Below are positions 50,552-59,255 of a stretch of DNA of 64,000 nt, in pieces (position 1 is the stretch's first letter; each line of letters begins with the position of its first letter). The position numbers were made by a program, and so were the translations under genes. The DNA is from Segniliparus sp051660745. GTDB lineage: Bacteria; Actinomycetota; Actinomycetes; Mycobacteriales; Mycobacteriaceae. The notes beneath the pieces were generated by a model. It did not search any database, was not told the DNA's origin, and saw only the letters and a list, made by a program, of their open reading frames with translations. The stretch lies in assembly GCF_051660745.1 (NCBI RefSeq), contig NZ_JBOFQF010000047.1, positions 1-64,000 on the forward strand, written 5' to 3'.

Positions 50552-51394
50552 TTAGAGGCGTGTCGCGGTGTGGACGAGGTCGGCGACGGCTTTGGATCTG
50601 CTGTGCGGCGGCCAGGCGATGACGGTCGTGACGGCAGGCGCGTCCGGCACCGGCACGATGGCGTGATCGTCGCGCAGCTGGGCTCGTAGCGACTCGGGCA
50701 TGATCGCGCAGGCCCGTCCGAGCGCGATCAGCTGGATCAACTGGGTATGGTCGCGCACCTGCGGGCCGGGGCCGTCCGGGTAACTTCCGTCCCGTCGGGG
50801 CCAGCGCGGCAATGGCAGGTCTGTCAGGGCGTTGACCTCGGCCATCGACATGTGGGCCCGGTCGGCGAGGGGGTGCCCTGCGGGCAGGACCACCACCTGC
50901 TGTTCGGTGTGCAGGTCCTCGGTGTCGAATCCGGACGTCGTGTCCCAGGGCCGGTGGAGCAGGGCGACGTCGGCGCGCCCGCTGCGGAGCAGGCTTTCCG
51001 GTTCGCCGGGCCCGCAGAGCACCACCTCGACGGCGACAGCGCAGGGGTCGGCGGCGTACGCGTCCAGCAGTTTCGACAACAGTTCCTTGGACGCCCCCGC
51101 CTTGACCGCCAGCACCATGCCGGGCCGGTCGGCAGCGGCGCGACGGGTGCGGCGCTCGGCGGCTTCGACCGCTTCGAGAGCGATCCGAGCCTCCCGCAGA
51201 AGCACCGACCCGGCCTCGGTCAAAGCGATGGCGCGAGCAGCGCGGTGCAGCAGAACGACTCCGAGCCGCCGTTCGAGCTGTTGGATCGCCCGCGACAGCG
51301 GTGGTTGCGCCATCGCCAGCCGCTGTGCCGCCCGCCCGAAGTGCAACTCCTCGGCGACGGCGACGAAATACCGCAACTCCCGTGTCTCCACCAT
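50552..51394 (-). CDS. LysR-family transcriptional regulator
   Basis: The 280-residue regulator begins MVETRELRYFVAVAEELHFGRAAQRLAMAQPPLSRAIQQLERRLGVVLL, a standard LysR helix-turn-helix, followed by a type-2 periplasmic-binding-like effector domain. It is divergent from an SDR gene, and a symmetrical T-N11-A site lies between, so it likely regulates that gene and itself. An in-frame GTG 21 bases upstream (MSVGYDDMVETREL) is an alternative start. Confidence 0.88.
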   Translation of the reverse strand: MVETRELRYFVAVAEELHFGRAAQRLAMAQPPLSRAIQQLERRLGVVLLHRAARAIALTEAGSVLLREARIALEAVEAAERRTRRAAADRPGMVLAVKAGASKELLSKLLDAYAADPCAVAVEVVLCGPGEPESLLRSGRADVALLHRPWDTTSGFDTEDLHTEQQVVVLPAGHPLADRAHMSMAEVNALTDLPLPRWPRRDGSYPDGPGPQVRDHTQLIQLIALGRACAIMPESLRAQLRDDHAIVPVPDAPAVTTVIAWPPHSRSKAVADLVHTATRL

Positions 51395-51421
51395 GTCATC
51401 GTATCCGACGCTCACCACGAC

Positions 51422-51440
51422 CGATACCCGTGCGGTATCG
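51422..51440. promoter_or_regulatory. LysR-type binding site (T-N11-A palindrome)
   Basis: CGATACC-CGTGC-GGTATCG is a perfect 7-5-7 inverted repeat. It contains ATAC-N7-GTAT, that is T-N11-A, the classical LysR box. It lies 28 bases upstream of the regulator start and 57 bases before the SDR start. Confidence 0.75.
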
Positions 51441-51496
51441 TCGCCCGTCGGATCGGTCTTGGACGCCCCGCCCGAGCCCGCAGTACCTTCGACGGC

Positions 51497-52222
51497 ATGA
51501 GTGGTCGAACGATCGCGCTGGTGACTGGCGCGAACAAAGGAATCGGATACGAGATCGCGGCGGGCCTCGGCTCCCTCGGCTGGCGAGTCGGCGTGGGCGC
51601 GAGGGACCAACAGCGCCGCGAGAACGCGGTGGCGAAGCTGCGCGCGGCGGGCGTCGATGCGTTCGGCGTGCCGCTCGACGTGGACGACGACGCGAGTGTC
51701 GCCGCTGCGGCCGAGCTGGTCGCCGACCACGCCGGAGGGCTCGACGTCTTGGTCAACAACGCCGCGATCACCGGCGGTGTGCCGCAGACGCCCACCACGC
51801 TCGACCCCGCGACCGTGCGAGCCGTCGTGGAAACCAACGTGATCGGCGTCGTCCGGGTCACCAACGCGATGCTGCCCATGCTGCGCAGCTCGGCGGCTCC
51901 GCGAATCGTCAACATGTCCAGCAGCGTGGGCTCGCTCGCCCTGCACACCACACCCGGCGTCGACATGGGACCGGTCCCCACCGCGTACCTGGCGTCAAAG
52001 ACCTTCCTCAACGCCGTCACCGTCCAGTACGCCAAGGAACTGGGCGGCACCAACATCCTGATCAACTCCGGCTGCCCCGGTTTCACCGCCACCGACCTCA
52101 ATGGCTTCCAGGGCACCCGCACACCACGGCAGGGGGCGGCGATCGCGATCCGCCTCGCGACCCTGCCCGACGACGGGCCGACCGGCGGGTTCTTCGACGA
52201 CGACGGCACAGTGCCCTGGTGA
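51497..52222 (+). CDS. Short-chain dehydrogenase/reductase
   Basis: The 241-residue SDR has TGANKGIG at residues 10-17, NNAAITGG near 88, the catalytic Ser in IVNMSSSVGS and YLASK for Tyr and Lys. The TGANKGIGYEIA opening resembles carbonyl-reductase-like SDRs. TACCTT (51484-51489) is seven bases before ATG 51497, so the transcript is probably leaderless. It is followed by a hairpin terminator and then pseudogene debris. Confidence 0.9.
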   Translation: MSGRTIALVTGANKGIGYEIAAGLGSLGWRVGVGARDQQRRENAVAKLRAAGVDAFGVPLDVDDDASVAAAAELVADHAGGLDVLVNNAAITGGVPQTPTTLDPATVRAVVETNVIGVVRVTNAMLPMLRSSAAPRIVNMSSSVGSLALHTTPGVDMGPVPTAYLASKTFLNAVTVQYAKELGGTNILINSGCPGFTATDLNGFQGTRTPRQGAAIAIRLATLPDDGPTGGFFDDDGTVPW

Positions 52223-52243
52223 CAGGCATACTGACTTGAAACA

Positions 52244-52260
52244 GCAGGCCTCGGGCCTGC
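52244..52260 (+). terminator. Hairpin terminator after the SDR gene
   Basis: GCAGGCC-TCG-GGCCTGC is a perfect 7-bp stem with a 3-base loop, 22 bases after the SDR stop. It is followed by GCGCCTTATTTCT, which has some T character. Confidence 0.7.
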
Positions 52261-52310
52261 GCGCCTTATTTCTGGTGGCAGAAACAGTTACGAAGATTCG
52301 CTGGGATCGG

Positions 52311-52480
52311 CTATGGGGAAGCAGCGCAGCGGAGCTTCGCCGCGTAGGCTTCGCCTTGGTCGCGCAGCACGTCGGCTTCTGCGGTGATGACCAGGGCAGG
52401 GGGCAGGCCGCAAGCTGCTCGGCAGAGGCGCGCAAAGGGAAGGCGTGGATCTCGTCGCGCTGTGCCTCGTTCTGGGTGTA
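52311..52480 (-). pseudogene. Relic of an Aes/HSL-type alpha/beta hydrolase gene
   Basis: Read on the minus strand, 52480 downward gives YTQNEAQRDEIHAFPLRAS and AEQLAA. After a one-base shift at about 52404-52408 it gives PPALVITAEADVLRDQGEAY and then AAKLRCAASP before a stop. Hormone-sensitive-lipase-type hydrolases have this continuous block near their C-terminus, with the catalytic Asp in the EADVLRD region. Restoring one missing G would rejoin the frame. The N-terminal part and the last His-containing part are absent, so this is a broken remnant. Confidence 0.7.
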
Positions 52481-52545
52481 AGTACCCGCCCGAGCTGCGT
52501 GAGCACGCGGTGCGCCTGGTGCGCGAGGCGCATCACCACTTCAAA
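52480..52545 (+). mobile_element. IS3-type transposase OrfA remnant
   Basis: The plus strand reads KYPPELREHAVRLVREAHHHF, the opening helix of IS3-family OrfA transposases (typically KYPPELRERAVRLV). It has no start codon of its own, no OrfB and no visible terminal inverted repeats. It abuts the hydrolase relic directly, so this marks an old insertion followed by deletion. Confidence 0.6.
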
Positions 52546-52600
52546 CCCTCGCCGCTGGCCGTACCCTGCGCATTCGCAAGGTACGGCCAGCGGCGAGGGT
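52545..52600. terminator. Very strong hairpin, perfect 21-bp arms
   Basis: A 21-bp arm at 52545-52565 (starting ACCCTCGCCGCTGG) is exactly complementary to 52580-52600 (ending CGGCGAGGGT). The 14-base loop can add a further TGCG/CGCA pairing. It lies 17 bases after the stop of the secreted-protein gene on the minus strand, so termination is the simplest role, although the length is exceptional. Confidence 0.65.
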
Positions 52601-52617
52601 GGCGGTATTCGCAGCGC

Positions 52618-53082
52618 CTAGTAGATCGGGACGATCTTGACGTTGGTCCATGCCTTCTCGGTGCACGCGGCAACAGCCCAGTAGATGCACCCGCCGGGGG
52701 TGTACGAGACCTCGAGGGTGTTCTTCTTACCGTCGGCAGGGTGGTCGTGCTGGACGACGTTGTCCCGTGCCTTCCCCGCGGAGTTGCCGCTTCCGTACCC
52801 GAAACTGTACTTCTTGAACGGCTGTCCGGTTGGGCATGAGAAGCTCACCTTGCCCTTGGCGCCGGAAATCGATCCACCTCCGGCAGGAGCAGCAGCGGGC
52901 TGGCTGGCCTTCTCGATGTTGAAGGAGCAGACCTCGGGGTAGTAGTACTTCGCGTAGCCCTCGGTGTAGTCCTTGAACTTGATCTCTGGATTCTGAGCGT
53001 GCGCCGCACTCGGCGCAAGTGCAGCAACGCTCGCAGCGATAAATGCGGCGGTTATGAGATTGGTGGCAGTGAAATTCTTCAT
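52618..53082 (-). CDS. Secreted protein of unknown function (four cysteines)
   Basis: The 154-residue precursor has a classical signal peptide cleaved after SAAHA (about residue 29). The mature protein has four cysteines (EVCSFN, FSCPTG, GGCIYW, AACTEK), enough for two disulfides, and is rich in Tyr, Lys and Gly (KDYTEGYAKYYYPEV). AGGAG lies before ATG 53082. It follows another secreted-protein gene by 64 bases in the same orientation. Codon and base use are less GC-rich than in neighbours. I recognise no family. Confidence 0.75.
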   Translation of the reverse strand: MKNFTATNLITAAFIAASVAALAPSAAHAQNPEIKFKDYTEGYAKYYYPEVCSFNIEKASQPAAAPAGGGSISGAKGKVSFSCPTGQPFKKYSFGYGSGNSAGKARDNVVQHDHPADGKKNTLEVSYTPGGCIYWAVAACTEKAWTNVKIVPIY

Positions 53083-53112
53083 GGCGCTTCTCCTGAATTT
53101 GGATGAGATCGA

Positions 53113-53124
53113 AATAATATTATT
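53113..53124. promoter_or_regulatory. AT-only palindrome between the two secreted-protein genes
   Basis: AATAATATTATT is a perfect 12-bp palindrome, 31 bases upstream of the second gene's start. On the minus strand it offers TAATAT or TATTAT as a -10, so the downstream gene may have its own promoter. Confidence 0.4.
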
Positions 53125-53146
53125 GCTGTCTGTGTGCGAACCGATT

Positions 53147-53764
53147 TCAGTAATCCTTGCCGGCTACCGCGGCTTTTCCGTCTGATCGGGTGATTACCCA
53201 GCCCATCGCAACAGCAACTTTGATCTTCACTGAGTCAATGGCGCCAACCGCCGTGGGCTTGCCGCCACTCTTGCACTGGTAGGTAGCGCCGTTTGCTTGA
53301 AGCATGAAGTACGTGGGTGTCGCGTGGAGCTTGTCCACCTTTGGCGTGATGGAGACGGAATTCGTCGAGGTGAAGGTTACCGTCTCGCCCTGGGTAAAGG
53401 TACGGCTGACTTTGGTTCCCAGTGAGGCCTTGATCCCGTTGCTCGACCAGTCGATGCCGACAGTCTTTTCCTGGCTGACGGCCACTTGGTTGGTCTCTGA
53501 CTTGGATTTCGCGGCAGTCAGGGTCTGCGGGGTGCCTTTAACCAAGACTTGCGTCACGTCGGCATCTTTGTCGAAGTAGTTCTTCGACACCGCCACGGGG
53601 TAGATGACGCCGTTGCACGGCACGTTGGATACACCGTCGATCAGTTTGCTGGACTCGCCGCCAACCCTGGGTTCGGCATATGCCGCAGCGACCGGGAGAG
53701 TAACAACGGCTGCTGCTACCAGGGCCGCCGACAGCGCGAGTCGCGCCGAGGGGATGGATTTCAT
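53147..53764 (-). CDS. Secreted beta-rich protein of unknown function
   Basis: The 205-residue precursor has a signal peptide cleaved after AAAYA (about residue 31). The mature part has two cysteines (NVPCNG, YQCKSGG). Its middle is Ser/Thr-rich with strict alternation of polar and hydrophobic residues (KTVGIDWSSNGIKASLGTKV and VTFTSTNSVSITPKV). That pattern resembles the membrane-inserting strands of aerolysin/ETX-MTX2-type proteins and of some Streptomyces secreted beta-sandwich proteins, but there is no firm match. AGGAG precedes ATG 53764. Base composition is lower in GC than surrounding genes. Confidence 0.75.
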   Translation of the reverse strand: MKSIPSARLALSAALVAAAVVTLPVAAAYAEPRVGGESSKLIDGVSNVPCNGVIYPVAVSKNYFDKDADVTQVLVKGTPQTLTAAKSKSETNQVAVSQEKTVGIDWSSNGIKASLGTKVSRTFTQGETVTFTSTNSVSITPKVDKLHATPTYFMLQANGATYQCKSGGKPTAVGAIDSVKIKVAVAMGWVITRSDGKAAVAGKDY

Positions 53765-53803
53765 GATTTCTCCTAATTGTTCGTTGCCCACAAAAGGTGT
53801 CGC

Positions 53804-53865
53804 ATACTAGATATTGCGCGGAGCAAATCTAGATGTTATCTAGAATTTAGATGTTATTTAGAATT
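53804..53865. repeat. AT-rich promoter block with 18-bp tandem repeat and palindrome
   Basis: TAGATGTTATCTAGAATT (53830-53847) is repeated at 53848-53865 with one change (C to T). Overlapping the first copy, TCTAGAT-GTT-ATCTAGA (53828-53844) is a perfect 7-3-7 inverted repeat. TAGTAT on the minus strand at 53804-53809 is a possible -10 for the secreted-protein gene. The block is probably a regulator site duplicated in tandem. Confidence 0.5.
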
Positions 53866-54650
53866 GGACTTCGAGCAAGAGCGTGTTTGCGTCGCGGAGA
53901 GGATATTTTGTATCGAGGTGACGAATTCTGGTTTCCCCCCAAATTGCTCGGCTACCGCCTCGGTGTCTGTCTTTCCGCAATATTCGGTAAAACACTTGGA
54001 ACTGTCGCGCTTCGGCGTCAGCGGTTGAAGCGAACGATATGGGGGTGATCTGGCAGGTGGTCACTTTCCCTTGAAGAAGCGTATCCATGCGGGGTCTCTC
54101 TGTGAATATTTTAATCCTGCGCTAAAGAATCATGAAGATACAAGTGAAGATCCAGAGCGCCGAAACATTCTTCGGCGGCATTGTTTTCACAAGCGGCGTT
54201 GAGTGCCGATAATCGACATTATGTCACTTGCATCGCGCGTCCGGGTCCCGGATTGGGCAGTCTCGGGTCTGCCCTGTTCTCAGATGCTCTGTCGAAGGAC
54301 TCGGATTCCGGCGACGACGAGTCCGGCGCTGTCGCTCGGCGCACGATCCCTGTAGACGCGGTTCTCCCGCCGGGCTGTCTGTGCCCGGTGGGGGGAAACT
54401 CATCCAGAGGGGCCGGCTCGATCATGCGCGCCCATGCTGTCCAGCATTTCTGCGGCCCTCGCTGCTCGGTCTCGGATCGCTTGAAGTGACATAATATTCA
54501 CGAGGGGCCATGCGCGCGGCTCGCGGGCGAATTTCCAGGCCCCGCGCACTGGTTTGAACGAAAACGTGGCTCTACGGCGATCTGAGGGCGTTTTTGCTGG
54601 TCAGGGGCATAAGGAAAATGTCTTTTCGCGCTTTTTGGCCACTGATGTGG
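53866..54650. other. Long region without a convincing gene
   Basis: Nearly 800 bases carry no reading frame with recognisable protein character. The few frames of 60-100 codons are out of keeping with local codon use and lack ribosome sites. GC content is visibly lower in 53866-54230. A hairpin at 54366-54392 is the only clear structure. This may be decayed accessory DNA or a site for a small RNA. Confidence 0.55.
54366..54392. other. 10-bp hairpin in the gene-poor region
   Basis: CCCGCCGGGC (54366-54375) pairs with GCCCGGTGGG (54383-54392), including one G-T wobble, around a 7-base loop. It is followed by a G run. It could be part of a small RNA or a terminator. Confidence 0.3.
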
Positions 54651-55355
54651 TCAAGTACGAGCAGCTGCCCGCGCCGCGCCGTCTGCGATGAGGTACTGGG
54701 CCGAGAGGTAGGTGGCCATCACAACGGCCTCGAGCGCCTGCGGCGCGCCCTGCCACAAGAACCTGCGCAGCCCCAGCACCGCGTCGCTGGCAAGGAATGC
54801 CAGTCCTCCTGCGGCCATCCGGCGACGGGCCGCTGCGGGAACTTGCTCGGAGAGGGTCGTCGCGCTCGCCGCCGTCCCCGCGAGCGCCGCGGAGTAGCCG
54901 AGCAGGATCGGGGCGAGGTAGGGCGCCTCGCGTCCTGCGGCGAGGGCCACGCCCGGCGCGCAGACGGCCCAGATCCCCGCGACCGCTTTGGCGGGCGCTC
55001 CTGGTGTGGCCGCGCGGTGCGGGCGCATGCCTGCGATGTAGGACGCGTGGCCCGCCGCGAAGCTGGCTGCGCCGCGCGCGAAGTCCCGTGGGGCGTCGCC
55101 GAGCAGGGCCACGTCGCCGCACCAACTCGCGGCCTGGGCGAGGAGGACGGCGCGGAACAACGGGGACCGCCGAGCCGAGGGGTTCGCGGCGAACGACGCG
55201 GCGAGCACGGGCATGAGCAGGGGCTTGGTGAACCGCCGCGTCCGGTGCGCCTGCTGTCCGCCGAAGGCGGAGAGCGCGGTGTCCGCAACGGCGGCGCCCG
55301 CGTAGAAGCCGCGAAGGACGGCGGACAGCTCGTGAGCCTTGAACGACAGCGCCAT
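54651..55355 (-). CDS. Lysoplasmalogenase (YhhN/TMEM86 family)
   Basis: The 234-residue protein has seven or eight membrane helices and the YhhN pattern: KPLLMPVLAASFA near the start, AQAASWCGDVALLGD with the conserved Asp, FAAGHASYIAGM with the conserved His, and a late AFLASDAVLGLRRF. Family members hydrolyse the vinyl-ether bond of lysoplasmalogens or act on related lysolipids. Which lipid is used here is unknown. TATCGT lies seven bases before ATG 55355, so the mRNA is probably leaderless. Confidence 0.85.
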   Translation of the reverse strand: MALSFKAHELSAVLRGFYAGAAVADTALSAFGGQQAHRTRRFTKPLLMPVLAASFAANPSARRSPLFRAVLLAQAASWCGDVALLGDAPRDFARGAASFAAGHASYIAGMRPHRAATPGAPAKAVAGIWAVCAPGVALAAGREAPYLAPILLGYSAALAGTAASATTLSEQVPAAARRRMAAGGLAFLASDAVLGLRRFLWQGAPQALEAVVMATYLSAQYLIADGAARAAART

Positions 55356-55463
55356 GGCAGCGACGATACCTGCTGGCGCGCTGTTCAGAACGGTCGCCCG
55401 TGCTCCCCTGCCTGCGCCGTCCTCTATAGTCGTACGGCAGAGGCCGTCGATGGAGGAGAGCTC

Positions 55464-55679
55464 ATGGTTTCCGTTTTCCGCTCCGCAGTTGTCGCGTCAG
55501 GAGCGGCCCTTGCGGCCGTGGCGCTGCCTGGTGTCGCGGAAGCCGCCGGGGCCCAGGTGGGCGACTCGTGTCCGACGTGGCACGCGACCACGCATGACAG
55601 CGCGGGCAAGACGATGTGGTGCAACCACACGATGACTGGCGGGCAGATCCTGGTGTGGCAGTACGGCGGTCCCGACTAG
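55464..55679 (+). CDS. Small secreted two-cysteine protein
   Basis: The 71-residue precursor has a signal peptide ending AEAAG (about residue 29). The mature part of about 42 residues has two cysteines (DSCPTW, MWCNHT) and a Trp near the end (ILVWQYGGPD). This shape is common among small exported actinobacterial proteins of unknown function. GGAGGAGAG precedes ATG 55464, and TATAGT (55425-55430) is a strong -10. Confidence 0.7.
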   Translation: MVSVFRSAVVASGAALAAVALPGVAEAAGAQVGDSCPTWHATTHDSAGKTMWCNHTMTGGQILVWQYGGPD

Positions 55680-55793
55680 CGGTCCTGGCTCGGCGACGGC
55701 CGCGCCGCCTGCCTTGCCCGTGCTCTGCGTCGGGTAGGCTCGAACGACCCGCAGGCAACGGCGCGGCGGGCGACCCGGTAGAGAGCTGGCCCG

Positions 55794-56690
55794 ATGACCA
55801 TACGAAAATTGCTGCCCCTCGGTTTGGTTTTCCCGGTGTTCCTCGGCCTCGCCCAGATCGCGCACGCCGCCCCCGCGAAGGAGCCGGTGCGCCATTACGT
55901 GGCGATGGGCGACTCGTACGTGAGCAAGCCCGGTTTGCGGGGGCTGGACCCGGACGGGCCGAACTGCGCGCGGACCGACGAGAACTACCCCGCCGCCGTG
56001 GCCGAGGGGCTCGGCCTCGGACCGGGCAACGGCTTCACCGATGTGAGCTGCGCGGGCGCGAAGTCCGGCGCGCTGCTGAACGAACAAGAGAGCGCCTTCG
56101 GCATTGTGGTCCCGCCGCAGGTGGACGCGGTGAACGAGGACACCGACCTCGTGACGATGAGCTTCGGCCCGAACGACCAGGACTTCATGGTCAAGATCGT
56201 CACAACCTGCTTGATGATCGGCCTCACCGATCCGGACGGCAGCCCGTGCAGGCAGCAGGGCCCCGAGGAGCAGCCGCTCTTGACCGCTCAGGGCTTCGCC
56301 GGAGTCCGCGACAACATACATCGGGATTTGCGCGGCGCCGTGGACGCGGTCAAAGGCAAGGCGCCCCGCAGCAGGATCGCGCTGGTGGGGTACCCCCAGC
56401 CCTTCCCCGCCGGCAAGAAGTGCCGCGAGACGACCCCGATGACCATTGGCGACATGGCGTGGATCAACGAGAAGATCCAGGGCGTCAATGCGACTATCCA
56501 ACAGGTGGCGAGGGAGACTGGGGAGATCTACGTCGACACGTACGCCCCGTCGGTCGGGCACGGTTTGTGCGCTGCGGGACCGGCCTGGGAGTCGGGGTTT
56601 CTCACGACGAACTGGGTGGAGAGCCAGCCGCTGCATCTGACGCCGCTCGGCGCTCGGGAGATCGCGAAGATCGTCCTCGATAAGATCTGA
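55794..56690 (+). CDS. Secreted SGNH/GDSL-family esterase
   Basis: The 298-residue precursor has a signal peptide cleaved after HAAPA (about residue 27). SGNH blocks are GDSY (Ser41), the Gly in SCAGAKSG, FGPND for the Asn, and HLTPLGAREIA for the C-terminal His. Six cysteines suggest disulfides, as in secreted actinobacterial lipases. It likely hydrolyses an ester of a lipid or cell-wall glycan outside the cell. The UvrA-like gene starts only four bases after its stop. Confidence 0.87.
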   Translation: MTIRKLLPLGLVFPVFLGLAQIAHAAPAKEPVRHYVAMGDSYVSKPGLRGLDPDGPNCARTDENYPAAVAEGLGLGPGNGFTDVSCAGAKSGALLNEQESAFGIVVPPQVDAVNEDTDLVTMSFGPNDQDFMVKIVTTCLMIGLTDPDGSPCRQQGPEEQPLLTAQGFAGVRDNIHRDLRGAVDAVKGKAPRSRIALVGYPQPFPAGKKCRETTPMTIGDMAWINEKIQGVNATIQQVARETGEIYVDTYAPSVGHGLCAAGPAWESGFLTTNWVESQPLHLTPLGAREIAKIVLDKI

Positions 56691-56694
56691 GGCC

Positions 56695-59094
<2,400 letters not shown>

Positions 59095-59255
59095 CGGTGA
59101 CGGAGCATTTCCGCCAGTAATGGCGGCGGCGATTGTTGAGCGTCGCAGGCGCAGAATCCGATCACGAAATCGTCAAACCTGCCCGTGTGAACCGTCTGGG
59201 CGGCTAGGATCAGAGCGCCCCGCAGCCCCCGCACCGGACAGAACTGAGGAACGAC

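Noticed and set aside
53830..53865. Start of a CRISPR-like repeat array
   Set aside because: Only two units, directly adjacent with no spacer, and no cas genes. It is a local tandem duplication.
54366..54392. Mycobacterial-type 6C small RNA
   Set aside because: The hairpin loop is TGTCTGT, not the C-rich loops expected, and no second matching stem was found.
54181..54494. Two overlapping plus-strand reading frames of 88-102 codons
   Set aside because: They lack ribosome sites and domain-like composition, have unusual residue content, and cross a G-rich hairpin. They are more likely chance frames in GC-rich DNA.
59095..59255. c-di-AMP (ydaO-type) riboswitch upstream of kup
   Set aside because: Such riboswitches often precede potassium transporters, but the 160 bases here are short and I could not find the conserved core segments or a terminator stem.
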